This document shows positions 46,542 to 55,583 of a stretch of DNA of 64,000 nt, piece after piece. A model generated the notes under the pieces. It saw only the letters and a program-made list of their open reading frames with translations. It was not told where the DNA came from and did no database searches. A program made the position numbers and the translations under genes. Source of the DNA: Flammula alnicola (Eukaryota; Basidiomycota; Agaricomycetes; Agaricales; Strophariaceae); contig JADNRV010000214.1 in the NCBI GenBank assembly GCA_015499995.1, positions 1 through 64,000 of the forward strand, read 5' to 3'. Each line of letters begins with the position of its first letter. The first letter of the stretch is position 1.

Positions 46542-48239
46542 TCATACGCATATAGCTCGCAATGAAATCCCAGATGAACTAATTGATCCCGTGCTGCGCA
46601 CAGCATCGGCATTGGCAATTGTTTGCGTGGTTGTCTTGGAAGCCTGGTTCTTCATCCTTCTGAGCGCCTTCTCCATCCTCGCCAACCTCGCCTCGATTTC
46701 CTGCATCCTTTCCTCCATGGCGCGCGTCGGCATCGGCATCGGCTCTCGAGCCTCGCGTGTGGCATCGGCCTTCCAACCTGCATAGTCGGCCTCCGTTGCT
46801 ATCATGTAGAGGTTTGTTAATATCCACTATTGATAGAAAAAGACTCACCTTTGTTTTTACCCTTATCCTTGTGTGGGGCAGTTGGTTTCGGCCGACTGCC
46901 GATCGTCGCCTTGGCTGCTGGTGCCGCCGGTGCTGCCGATTGCGTGGGTGCACTGACTGCACCTGGTCGGCCGCCCTCTTCGTCGGTGTCGGTGACTACC
47001 TCCTTGCTCTTCGGTTCTTTTGCCCGCTTCGTCGTGCGTGGTTTCTTCTTCGACGGCCCTGCCGACTTGGAGGTCACTGCCGACTTCGATGGCCCTGCCG
47101 ACTTCGATGGCCCTGCCGACTTCGATGGCCCTGCCGACTTCGATGGCCCTGCCGACTTCGACGTAGGTGCCGGCTTCTTCACCTCTCCACCCCACGCACA
47201 CTTTACCTTGTCCCACCCGCAGTTCCGGCACGAGGTGATACCTCGCACCTGCTTCTCGCATACCTTGTCCAGACGCGTGCAGCGGTCACAGCGTGGGAGG
47301 TGGTAGGTGCCGGTGCCGGCTGGCTTCGCTCTCTTCTTCCCTCCACTCGCCACGTCCTTCGTGACTTCCTCATTCGAACCTCCTGCCTCCTCCTCATCCT
47401 CCTCATCCTCCGGCTCCCCCTCATCCTCCTGATACTCATCCTCACTCTCCTCCCGTTTGCGCTTGGGCACTTCCGGCCGCATGACCCGCGATGGCAGTTG
47501 AGCCTTGATCACCCGCGTCTGCCGAGTGGGTCCTGGCTTGGGTGCCGGTGCAGGTACGGGTGCCGGTGCCGATCGATCGTCATCGACATCCATGTCCTCC
47601 AAAGAGCCAAGACGCCGTGTGGGTCGAGGAGCCATGGCGGGCTGTTGGTGACAGCTAACAGTCATCTTTGCCATCTCCTCTGTTGGCACTCGCACCCGAC
47701 TTCCAGACGGCACCGCGTTCCTCGCAGCCGATCGAGCGGCCGATGGTGCAATCGGCACTTCGTTCCTGGAGGCCGATCGAACGGCCGATGGTGCGATCGG
47801 CACGTCGTTCTTCCGAGCCGATCGAACAGCCGATGCTGCAATCGGCACTTTCTTGGCCGTGGCAGACCCCGATGCCGCCCCCGATGCCGCCGTCTCTGTC
47901 GCCGCCTGGTCATACGCTGCGAGTGCCGCCAGTTGCTTTGCCCGGAATTTTTCATCCACCCCTTGCACATCTCTGGCCGTCATGTACTGACCCACAAATT
48001 GGTAAAAGAACCGCGGGAGGTCGAACTCGGCCTTGAACTGGCCCGCCTTCAGTGTTTTGAAAATGGTACTCTTTTTTTTTGTTTGTTAGCATGCATATTC
48101 CATGTACTAGCACACTCACTATGTCATCCTCGAGTCCGTGCATCACTTGCTGGATGTTGTCATCCTCAATGGACTGCCGAATGGCAGCATCGGCGGCGTT
48201 GAGGGCATCGCGGAGTGATTCCAGGTTGTCGAAAGGCAT
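46542..48239 (-). CDS. KDZ passenger protein with cysteine cluster and KSAGPS repeats
   Basis: Exons (5' to 3'): 48239-48120, 48070-46849, 46798-46542; 1599 nt, 532 aa. The N-terminal 90 residues are helical (FDNLESLRDALNAADAAIR; FDLPRFFYQFVGQYMTARDV). A disordered region contains three VPIA.SAVRSA units and proline-rich stretches. A cysteine cluster follows: RCDRC-x6-C-x8-C-x2-C-x6-C (CDRCTRLDKVC, SCRNCGWDKVKC), resembling fungal zinc clusters. Then come six SKSAGP-type repeats and a C-terminal coiled coil (MEERMQEIEARLARMEKALR). This looks like a DNA-binding accessory factor, a common companion type in large Agaricomycete transposons; function is inferred. A large plus-strand open frame opposite it is a shadow. 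Confidence 0.7.
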
Positions 48240-48454
48240 TTTGATGGTGTCAAAGGTGCGGTGCGTTGGGTGCAACTGGTTGTAGAGAGAGATCGGCGTC
48301 GGCAGGTGTAGTAGGGAGGAAGAAGATGTGTATCGATCAACGATGAAAATCAACAATCACGTGACTTTGTACACAGTCCCAAACATCCATTTTTGTCAAT
48401 GTACTGATGAGATAATAGAGATATCGTAGATCTTACCCTTTCCTCAGTACGACT

Positions 48455-49637
48455 ATGACTACCACTATGCGGAACCAGAGCAATCAGCGGGAATTGGCAA
48501 CAACAATCAGCAATATTCCCGATGGCTTTACGATCGGCACCGGGCCCGATGGCCAACAATACCTTGTACCGCAATACATGGTGCTGGCGTTGGACCACGC
48601 CTTTGCATCGTACCAAAGTAAAGCAGATTTGGGGGTTTCGAATGCACCCAGGGGGGTAAGTGATCAATTTTGTGGTTACTCTGTCGATCGCCCATGGACC
48701 AACCAAAGTGCCGATCAGCAATCGACAGCGTGATCGGCAGTCCGACCGATCGGCACATGGATCTATGTGCCGATCAGGCAATGTTTTTATCCTTTCGCAC
48801 AGTTTCTTACCATTCATTTTAGTCACAACAGGCGCAAAATCGGCCTTTTGATGTTCTAGCTGAAGGGAAGCTCATGTTTCCACCAGACCCAGTAAGACCG
48901 GCCATCACTGCTTTGACTGCGCGTATCAGCTGATTCCCCAACAGCAATTAAGTGACCATGACCGCCTTACCCTACACGCAGAGGTCCTCGCGCTGCAAGA
49001 AAAATTAGGGATTTCCTACAAAGATGCCTCGCATAGGCTGTATATTGCAGAGCTCGAGAAGCTCAAGGTTGCCGATCAAACATATAAGGCCTTCAAGAAC
49101 CTTGACAGTAGTGATGGGCACGGGTAACCCGCGGGCGAATTTTTGTCGACCCGCACCCGTACCCGCCAAAACCCGCACCCGTGGCCACGGGTATGGGATC
49201 CCGTGCTTGCAGGTGCGGGTTTGCACGGGACCCGTGGGTACAGAAACCCGTGCGGGTTTGATGGGGGCATCGTGAGAATTTGTGCAATGTTGAATTAGAA
49301 TTAGAATAAATTTGGGCAACTACATTACATAATTATTTATTCAAGTAACTAAAGAATATATTTGACACATTTCGGAGTTTCCCGTGTGCCGGCCGAAAAC
49401 CCGTGACCCAGGCGCACGGGTGCGGGTTGGCTGAGGGTCACTCAAAGTGCACCCGCACCCGCACCCGCCACACCCGTACCCGCAAACCCGCACGGGTGTC
49501 GGCACCCGTGCCCAACACTACTTGACAGTCGCATCGAGACCTCTCTCAAAACCCTCGAGGCACGTTTCGGAGATCCCAAAGCAAACACGGAGCCTGATGC
49601 TGGTGTCGTTCCTGATGCCGATGCCGATGCCGAGTAG
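48455..49637 (+). pseudogene. KDZ passenger gene interrupted by a nested MITE
   Basis: Exons: 48455-48655, about 48824-48890, and a third exon from about 48930 to 49637 that is split by the MITE at 49109-49520. The reading is SQQAQNRPFDVLAEGKLMFP, LSDHDRLTLHAEVLALQEKLG, YKDASHRLYIAELEKLKVAD, FKNLD|SRIETSLKTLEARFGDP, ending in an Ala-Asp run. Removing the MITE and one target-site copy restores an open frame of about 190 aa. The central part is a coiled-coil helix. Family not recognised. With the MITE in place the protein would be truncated unless the insert is spliced out. Confidence 0.65.
49109..49520. mobile_element. nested hAT-like MITE
   Basis: 412 bp flanked by the 8-bp direct repeat CTTGACAG (49101-49108 and 49521-49528). 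The ends are inverted repeats beginning TAGTG[A/T]TGGGCACGGGT, the typical hAT terminus. The interior is full of cccgcacccg/acgggtgcgggt repeats near both ends and AT-rich in the centre, and does not code. It is inserted in an exon of a KDZ passenger gene, so it arrived after the KDZ element acquired that gene. Confidence 0.88.
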
Positions 49638-50029
49638 TCATTGTTTTGTACATTGTCTCCATAGTACAAAGATGTTTTATGCTTCCATTTGTGCACCTAA
49701 GCTCCTTCAATAAGGCTAGAAGCTCTGATGATACCATTGAGCTCGCATCGGCATTGCTGACTGAGATTTAGCGCTCATCGGGTGCTGCCATTTTAGCCAG
49801 TATTGGCAAGGCTGAGGAAACAGCCAACATTCAGCAATGCCAATCCAACGCAACTACATTGCAATACCGATCTAATTCCAAGCATCCTGAACTGTATCGA
49901 CCACATTTAGTGGTCATTTTGACTGCCAATCTCATTTTGAGTGTGTCGGCATTGCCGACCAAACATTGAGCAGACATCGGCATTGCTGATGTACGTGTAT
50001 CGGGCCCATCAGACGTATATGTAAATATA
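49638..50029. other. KDZ element, non-coding right flank
   Basis: About 390 nt between the last passenger gene and the right inverted repeat. No open frame is convincing. Several tcggcatt/attgccga motif copies occur. Confidence 0.4.
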
Positions 50030-50196
50030 TAGGGTTCCAGCGAACTCGCTGGATCACATTATACGGTACACTGTACTACCTATTATAGACAGTACATTAT
50101 TCACTGGTTCAGCGAATTCGCTGAACCCATATCACTCGGCACACTGTACACGTTCGCTGTACCATATTATACGGTACAATGTAACATGCCTACCTG
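50030..50196. repeat. right terminal inverted repeat of the KDZ element
   Basis: Reverse complement of the left repeat with scattered mismatches. It contains the same palindromes, including the core TTCAGCGAATTCGCTGAA (around 50109-50126) and tccagcgaactcgctgga near its inner edge. The outermost bases (CAGGTAGGCATGTTACA, read inward) differ slightly from the left end. Confidence 0.85.
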
Positions 50197-50627
50197 TAAG
50201 CCCATCCCACTGCGATCCGCACTGGGTATTCATGTTCACTTCATCGTCCACGGTATACGTCGCCTTTACTGCCGTCATTTGGAATACTCTATGTTCCAAC
50301 CCCTTCCTTTGATACCCTGCTGGAAAGGGTTTATGCAATTCCCAATTCAAACTGCATAACCTCCCATGTTTGATTTCTATCTGGGATGCACGTAGGATAC
50401 GAGACGGGGTGAGGAGGTTGATGGATCCTAATTCATCCTTGGCGGTGGATTGGGAGATGCGCTCATAGAATCCCCATATTGCTCCTTTAATCAGTTTAAT
50501 ACAGGATAAGTTAACTTCAAGTTCGAAGGACAATTAGTACCGACATACCTTTCGGATCGCCTTCGCGGAAGGGTAATGAGGATAGAAGAGGAAATTGGAC
50601 GTCGTCAAATGGAGACGGAACTGCCAT
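50197..50627 (-). pseudogene. putative cyclase gene, 5' part (split by the KDZ transposon)
   Basis: Exon 1 is 50627-50549 (MAVPSPFDDVQFPLLSSLPF..). Exon 2 runs from 50484 to the insertion, with GAIWGFYERISQSTAKDELG, LNWELHKPF and, at the insertion point, TQCGSQWDGL. The motif x-x-W-D-G-L (HxDxP-like metal site region of this family) is cut directly after Leu. Joined to 37709-36730 it would give a normal cyclase-family protein. The promoter stays with this part, so a truncated transcript reading into the transposon is likely. Confidence 0.88.
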
Positions 50628-50756
50628 GTTCCAGAAGGGTGGAAATGTTCAGTTTCTCACTATCTTTCTCAAATGCTTTTCTATCCAAATGCAAAAGTAT
50701 TTTTATATCTTGACATTCGGCCAAAACAATTTTACCAGAAACCGTCGATGCATCTA

Positions 50757-52159
50757 TTATTTCTGGTTCATAGTTTCCACATCAGGTTCAACACCTCCTA
50801 GCCTATTTTTATGCATGAGCCCATCATAGACCAATACACAAAATTATGAATGCAAAGAAACGTACCATCTATATACCACCCTCGAATCCCGGTCGCGACA
50901 TCTTGGATCTTCTGAGGCGGCAACGTAAGCGGAGAGACCAGCATCGCCCAGTACGATTTTGGCCCCGACTTGCTTAGCCGCGGCGACGGCTAGGCCATAT
51001 CCTTCTTCATGAGTTGAAACCTATATATTTTTCGTGAGCATCAAGTTGACCATCCAGTTAACAAAGTTGCTTTTCTTCTCGACGCCAAGCCAAGCCTCGT
51101 GGACCCACAACAACCCACGTCCAAACAAGAAGCACTGCCATCACCAGGCCGGCCCAATCAAACGTGAATTCAGTGTCCAGTGACTAACCTTGAAGCCCCC
51201 CTCATACCCTCTACTCGTCACCGCATCCGGACAAACGCCGGGGACAGGGTTAACCGTATCATTCACCCAACTGCCACCCGAGCTCGTGCTAAAGCACTTC
51301 TGCAGCACCTTGGGATCCAAGCCGAGCCGCATGCCCAGATTCATTGCCTCGCTCGTCGCGAGTGCGATCATGCCACTGAGGTAATTGTTGCTGAGCTTAG
51401 CGGCTAAGCCAAGAGAAGGGCCGCCGAGCGCGTATACGTTTGTCCCCATCGTGCGGAGGATGCGCGTGAGGAGGGGAAGCTGTGGGGAGGAGGGAGAGCA
51501 TCCGAGCATAATTGTTAGGGTCCCCTTGGAGGCGCCGGCGGTTCCTCCTGATACGGGGGCATCGTAGAAGTGGGGCGGATTGTCATTTAAGTTGTGTGAT
51601 ACAGAGTAGGCAGAGATTACGGCTTCGTTAATGGAAAGGGAGGTAGCGATGTCAATTGTTGAGCTTTTCCACAGGGTCAAAAGCCCATTTCATGAGTTTA
51701 GAGGGGATCATCCTACCAGTCGATGAATAGCTTTCCTGAGATATCTTCTGCTGCCAGAATACCGACTTCTGGAGTAAGAAATACAGCTCGGACGTGTGAT
51801 CCTATCAGATGAGATATTTTGATGAACCATTTAATCTAGCATTGTTGCTTTCAACGTACCTTCAGGTACAATTGTAATCACACATTCCTAACCCAAAGAC
51901 ATTCAGCGTTTAATCCAAACACATCTCTGTTCAACATAATTACGTACTGATCTTTCGGTCACCTCTCTCGCGTTACTCACAACCATGACTTTACTGTTAC
52001 CCTCCTTGGTCGCTTCTATGAATCTATCCATAGCGCTCCCATCGACGTCATAGACGTACAACACGCTCTCCGGCGGAACCTTCGCGCGTAGCTGCAGGGC
52101 CATCGGGAACCCCATCGCGCCGAGACCTATCCAGCCGAATGTTTTGGGAAGCACGACAT
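50757..52159 (-). pseudogene. 3-hydroxyisobutyrate dehydrogenase-like (beta-hydroxyacid dehydrogenase), damaged or misassembled
   Basis: The NAD-binding start is clear (FGWIGLGAMGFPMALQL), followed by YVYDVD, ECVITIVPEGSHVRAVF, LFIDCSTIDIATS, DAPVSGGTAGASKGTLTIMLG, the catalytic-lysine motif AAKLSNNYLSG, and the end SRVVYRW|LGGVEPD. Two problems exist. No ATG is in frame with LPKTFGW: an in-frame TAA lies just upstream, and the nearby ATG (52159) is one base out of frame. And near 51010-51040 an extra T followed by a missing G replaces the family-typical QLMKKDMG by STHEEGYG, then returns to frame (LAVAAAKQVGAK). Both may be sequence errors, as RPC40 has similar ones. Otherwise the gene is complete, divergent from the decarboxylase and upstream of the cyclase. 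Confidence 0.75.
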
Positions 52160-52750
52160 GTTATTTCTAGGCTCCTGTGAATGGTCCATATTCTGTTAAG
52201 TATTCTGTCGTGATTTGAGCTAGGGCGCTTTGCGGTTTGTGTCAAGGATTGAGCTCGAAAGCTCGATCTCCTGCCAATTAATCCTGAAGTCAGAGCCGAG
52301 GCGCGTGCGATAAGCTCACTATGTATTCCACATGACTTCCTGGTCCCGATTTACCTTGTCCGTTTCTTCCCAAGCCTTCCTGCGAATCTCGAGGGCATGA
52401 GAGAAATCATCGCCAGCCTGCCTACCTGTAAGTTGGTTCGCCAGTGCATGCCGTCATTTGCCTCCGTCTTTTCTATTTTTGGGCTTGGTGGGATTGTCGG
52501 CCCGACGCTATGTGCCCTGTGATATACGCCGACTCGGAGACATCGCACACACGGAATCTGTCGTCCGAAATTGTGGTGAGCGGCACTCAACGGCTTCCGG
52601 TGTTTGAGAGGAGTCTTGTGTGCGAGAGTTGGAGGAGCTTATACACTTTCTCACAGGACATCGTCTTCCAGCCTTGCTTCCTGCTTTACCACAACTTGAA
52701 ACTCAGTCCTGAGAGGCCTTGCTGCAAAATCGCGCTCGAATTTTTGAAGA
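52160..52750. promoter_or_regulatory. divergent promoter, dehydrogenase / decarboxylase
   Basis: 590 nt between divergent gene starts, probably shared by the dehydrogenase-like gene and the decarboxylase. The open frames inside do not resemble proteins. Confidence 0.4.
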
Positions 52751-53508
52751 ATGTCCAACCCAATTGAAGCAGCGCATAAGGAGCTGTACGAGGCTGGGAT
52801 TGTCATGAGGCGACAAGTGGTGGTGAGCTCCGTTTGCTCGTCTCCAATATCTAAACAGATATCTAAAATGGATGGAACGCCGGTCCAGGGCGACGCATAT
52901 GTCGACAAACAGCTGAAGCAGGTATACTTTGCGTCATCCTTCCAATTGTCCGTTACCTTTATCTGAGACCGCAAATTCAAATGGCAGGGTGTGTCCGATT
53001 TTATGAAACCAATGCAAGATCTCGCCACAGAGGTATTCTCTGTGCATTCTTGATCAAACACAAAGTTAGCTAACCCAAAGTATCGTGAAACAGGCGGCCT
53101 GGGGAACGATATGGACACGGCCAGGACTGGAGCGAAAACAGCGAAGCTTGATAGTAATAGCTCTTCTCGCATCCCAAGGAAAGGAAGCTGAGGTTAGTTA
53201 ACCCATACACAAGATTGATAGCATTTCGCTGACGGCTTCGCGGTCATCGCACTCGTACGTGCGCAGCTCACAGCCCATATCAGGTACGCAGCACCTACTT
53301 TCAAACTTTTACTGGGACATTGCCTAAAGGAAAAACGTGTACGCTCATGAAAAACAGTGGCGCGGTGAATAATGGCGCTACAGAAATAGAGATTCGGGAG
53401 ACGCTATTGCAGACTGCAACGTTACTGCGGCATGCCAACTGGATATCAAGTTTTAGGGTGGCCGATGCTGTTATCAAGAAATTGAAAGAAGAGGGGGTGA
53501 TTCCTTGA
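52751..53508 (+). CDS. carboxymuconolactone decarboxylase family protein
   Basis: Exons: 52751-52822, 52889-52921, 52988-53032, 53094-53192, 53267-53283 (17 nt), 53358-53508; 417 nt, 138 aa, the standard length. The family fold is visible: HKELYEAGIVMRRQVVGDAYVD, GVSDFMKPMQDLATEAAWGTIWTRPGL, KQRSLIVIALLAS, TAHIRGAVNNGATEIEIRETLLQTATL, and a C-terminal helix. The classical AhpD-type CxxC is absent, so it belongs to the decarboxylase-like rather than peroxidase-like branch. Neighbours suggest a small catabolic cluster for aromatic or branched compounds (inference). Confidence 0.9.
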
Positions 53509-54112
53509 GTACTCTTCTAAAGTTTGTTCGCCCCATGGAATTTTCTTATCAGATGATCGCAGCTGACTGCGCGATTACGAAGAACCGTGTAAAGCATTAA
53601 TATTATAGGGTGCACGATAAATTTGGTCACCGTGTCTCCGAGTTTCTGGGCATACATCGGATATCGGGCAAGCCCTAAATAAATCCTATAGTTTCCTCTA
53701 CACTGCGCTATCGTTCCCTACGAACCATGGTCTCCGCCAATTCCAATGCCCAACCCGGCCCGGTGAGACCGAGCGAGGGTGGTCATTGAGTGATCGTCGC
53801 AAGTTCTAATGATCCACTGCCTTAGAATCTTGGTTATTGCGCGTAAAAATCAAGTAACGGAACGACAGTGAGAGGATGGCTCAGCTCCAAGACGCGCCAC
53901 ACCTTTCGCCAAGTGAGGCTATACAGCATTTCCTAATACGTCACATTCCCACGGTTTATAAGAATAAATCTTTGTCTATGACGCGCTAGACCTTTGTTTC
54001 TTGCGCCAGACTTTATAAAGGTCGCATTCCACGGCGTCTCCATTCTTCTCCTATCCCACTTCTCCTCTCCCACAATAACACACCACCACTCCGACCCAAT
54101 CCCCGATTCACC
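53509..54112. other. intergenic region
   Basis: 600 nt upstream of the SUR7-like gene. The last 100 nt are a pyrimidine-rich leader (ctcctatcccacttctcctctcc), typical of a highly expressed fungal gene. No other feature is seen. Confidence 0.4.
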
Positions 54113-54877
54113 ATGGCAGCATCAGCAGCGATTCCAGGGCTGTTCTTCTGCTTTTCAGCGATGGTCTTGCTCCTCTTCGTATGTCGCTCAGTCGTGCGAA
54201 GCTACCAGGCATACTGAAACCATTCTTGCACTCTCCTAGGTCTCCATTTCGGTACCGACCTGGTCAAAAGTCTCTCTCCTGAACGTCGGCCATTCAGGTC
54301 CAATCAACTCAAGTATGGTGTCTTTGGATTCACTGGAAGTTCACCAAGTGTTGGTTACTTCTTCACGTACGTTTCTTCCCTTCTCAAATCTTTTTGGCGT
54401 CGTTGGTGTACTGACATTGTCGACTGTCTCATGCCTTGAAACAGGAACCCCCACGTGAACTCCACAATCCTACACAACCTCACAAAAACCCTCATCCTGC
54501 ATCCCATCGGTGCGTATGCAGGGCCTTGTTCCAATCTGTTGGGCATCAGCTCACACTCTGTCTTTCGGTAAACAGCCGCGGGTCTTTCAGGTTTTGCCTT
54601 CTTCTTCGGTATCTTTGGACTGTTTCGCCGCTTCGGCACAGTCATGATGACCCTCCTGGCCGGTCTGGCCATGCTCACAACCTTCGTTGTGTGGGTTATC
54701 GATATGATCCTTTTTGGTATCGCCCGCCAACGATACCGTGATGATGGTCAACGTGCCCAGTACGGAAACGCCAACTGGCTCACTCTTGGTGCCCTCGTTG
54801 CTCTCCTCCTCGGTTTCTGTACCTCGGCCTGTGGTATATTTGGACACTACAGGCGAAGGAGAGATGTCTCATACTAA
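54113..54877 (+). CDS. SUR7/PalI family four-helix membrane protein, one apparent missing base
   Basis: Exons: 54113-54178, 54240-54366, 54445-54509, 54576-54877; about 186 aa after allowing one missing base. Helix one (IPGLFFCFSAMVLLLFVSIS) is followed by the family PTW motif, an extracellular part with YGVFGFTGSSPSVGY, then LILHPIAAGLSGFAFFFGIFG, helix three (TLLAGLAMLTTFVVWVIDM..) and helix four (WLTLGALVALLLGFCTSACG). This family includes eisosome proteins and the PalI pH-response regulator at the plasma membrane. Between NVGHSGPINS and YGVFGF the frame slips by one: exon 2 has 127 nt but its splice phases need 128. An AA that should be AAA near 54312 would fix it (N-S-K-Y-G). Confidence 0.82.
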
Positions 54878-55583
54878 ATGCGACTTTAGTATGCCGACAT
54901 TTCATCAGAACATTCTCAGGACCCTTCATCCCACCAGCCATTAGGAACGCTTCTTTTCCCGTTCTTGTGCTTTCGTTATTTGCCCTGCTTTCGCTCTGCT
55001 TTTCGCCATTGATTGTGGGAAGGAACTTTATCCTTAATTCCCCACCTTCTTTTGTCTTTATTTGCTTTTCACGCCGACCCACACGAGCATTAATGCCATA
55101 CTGAATTAAGCGTCATGCCATCACACGATTTTCCACGCTTACGCATTCATCTCCACCCCAAGCCCAACCTCCTTCATGCCCTTCACGTCCATCCAACGGA
55201 ATCCATTCAATTGTATGTATAATAATTTAGAATTTGTTTATTTGTTTTTCTTGTTAATGGACACTTACTTTTCACCAAAATTATTCAGTACTGTACGATT
55301 GAACTGCATGTATCAACACATCCAACTTTTCCGGTTCTACTTTATTTTTTTTGCGTCGTGTGTACCGCTCCTTCTAGTACTCTACACAAAATCCTCAATA
55401 CCCGATTGCGACTCTTGTCGTGCGTGCCTTCTCCACTAAGTTTCGCGGTTGTCATTGAAGTTGAGAATCAAATTCGAGTGACCGGGGTCCTTAGTAAGGA
55501 AAGCCGGGCCGGGCACTGAGAAATTTAGATCCCATTGACATTTCAAAAATTCACGATTACATACCACCAGCCGCGCATAGAAA
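54878..55583. other. intergenic region
   Basis: 700 nt, T-rich. It holds the 3' UTR of the SUR7-like gene and the promoter of RPC40. No additional gene is supported. Confidence 0.4.

Larger units (their letters stand above)
37710..50196. mobile_element. KDZ-superfamily DNA transposon, 12.5 kb
   Basis: The boundaries come from three independent signs. The direct repeat TAAGCCC flanks the element (37703-37709 and 50197-50203). The outer flanks rejoin into an intact cyclase exon (CAG TGG GAT GGG CTT | AGA CAT TGG). The ends are inverted repeats of about 160 bp. Inside are a KDZ transposase (-), three further multi-exon genes and one nested-MITE-broken gene. KDZ elements (Kyakuja-Dileera-Zisupton) are known from Agaricomycetes as large cargo-carrying elements. 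The whole interior is peppered with the motif TGCCGA/TCGGCA. The element lies in exon 3 of the host gene. Confidence 0.92.

Noticed and set aside
46757..48202. 481-aa plus-strand open frame rich in Arg, Leu and Cys
   Set aside because: It lies exactly opposite the cysteine-cluster gene on the minus strand; its LRWPCRLRWPCRL repeats are the antisense of the KSAGPS-coding repeat.
52651..53172. 173-aa minus-strand open frame
   Set aside because: It is antisense to the decarboxylase exons and spans their introns.
54113..54877. SUR7-like gene as a true pseudogene
   Set aside because: A single missing A explains the only lesion, and the essential RPC40 next door shows the same type of defect, so sequence error is more likely.
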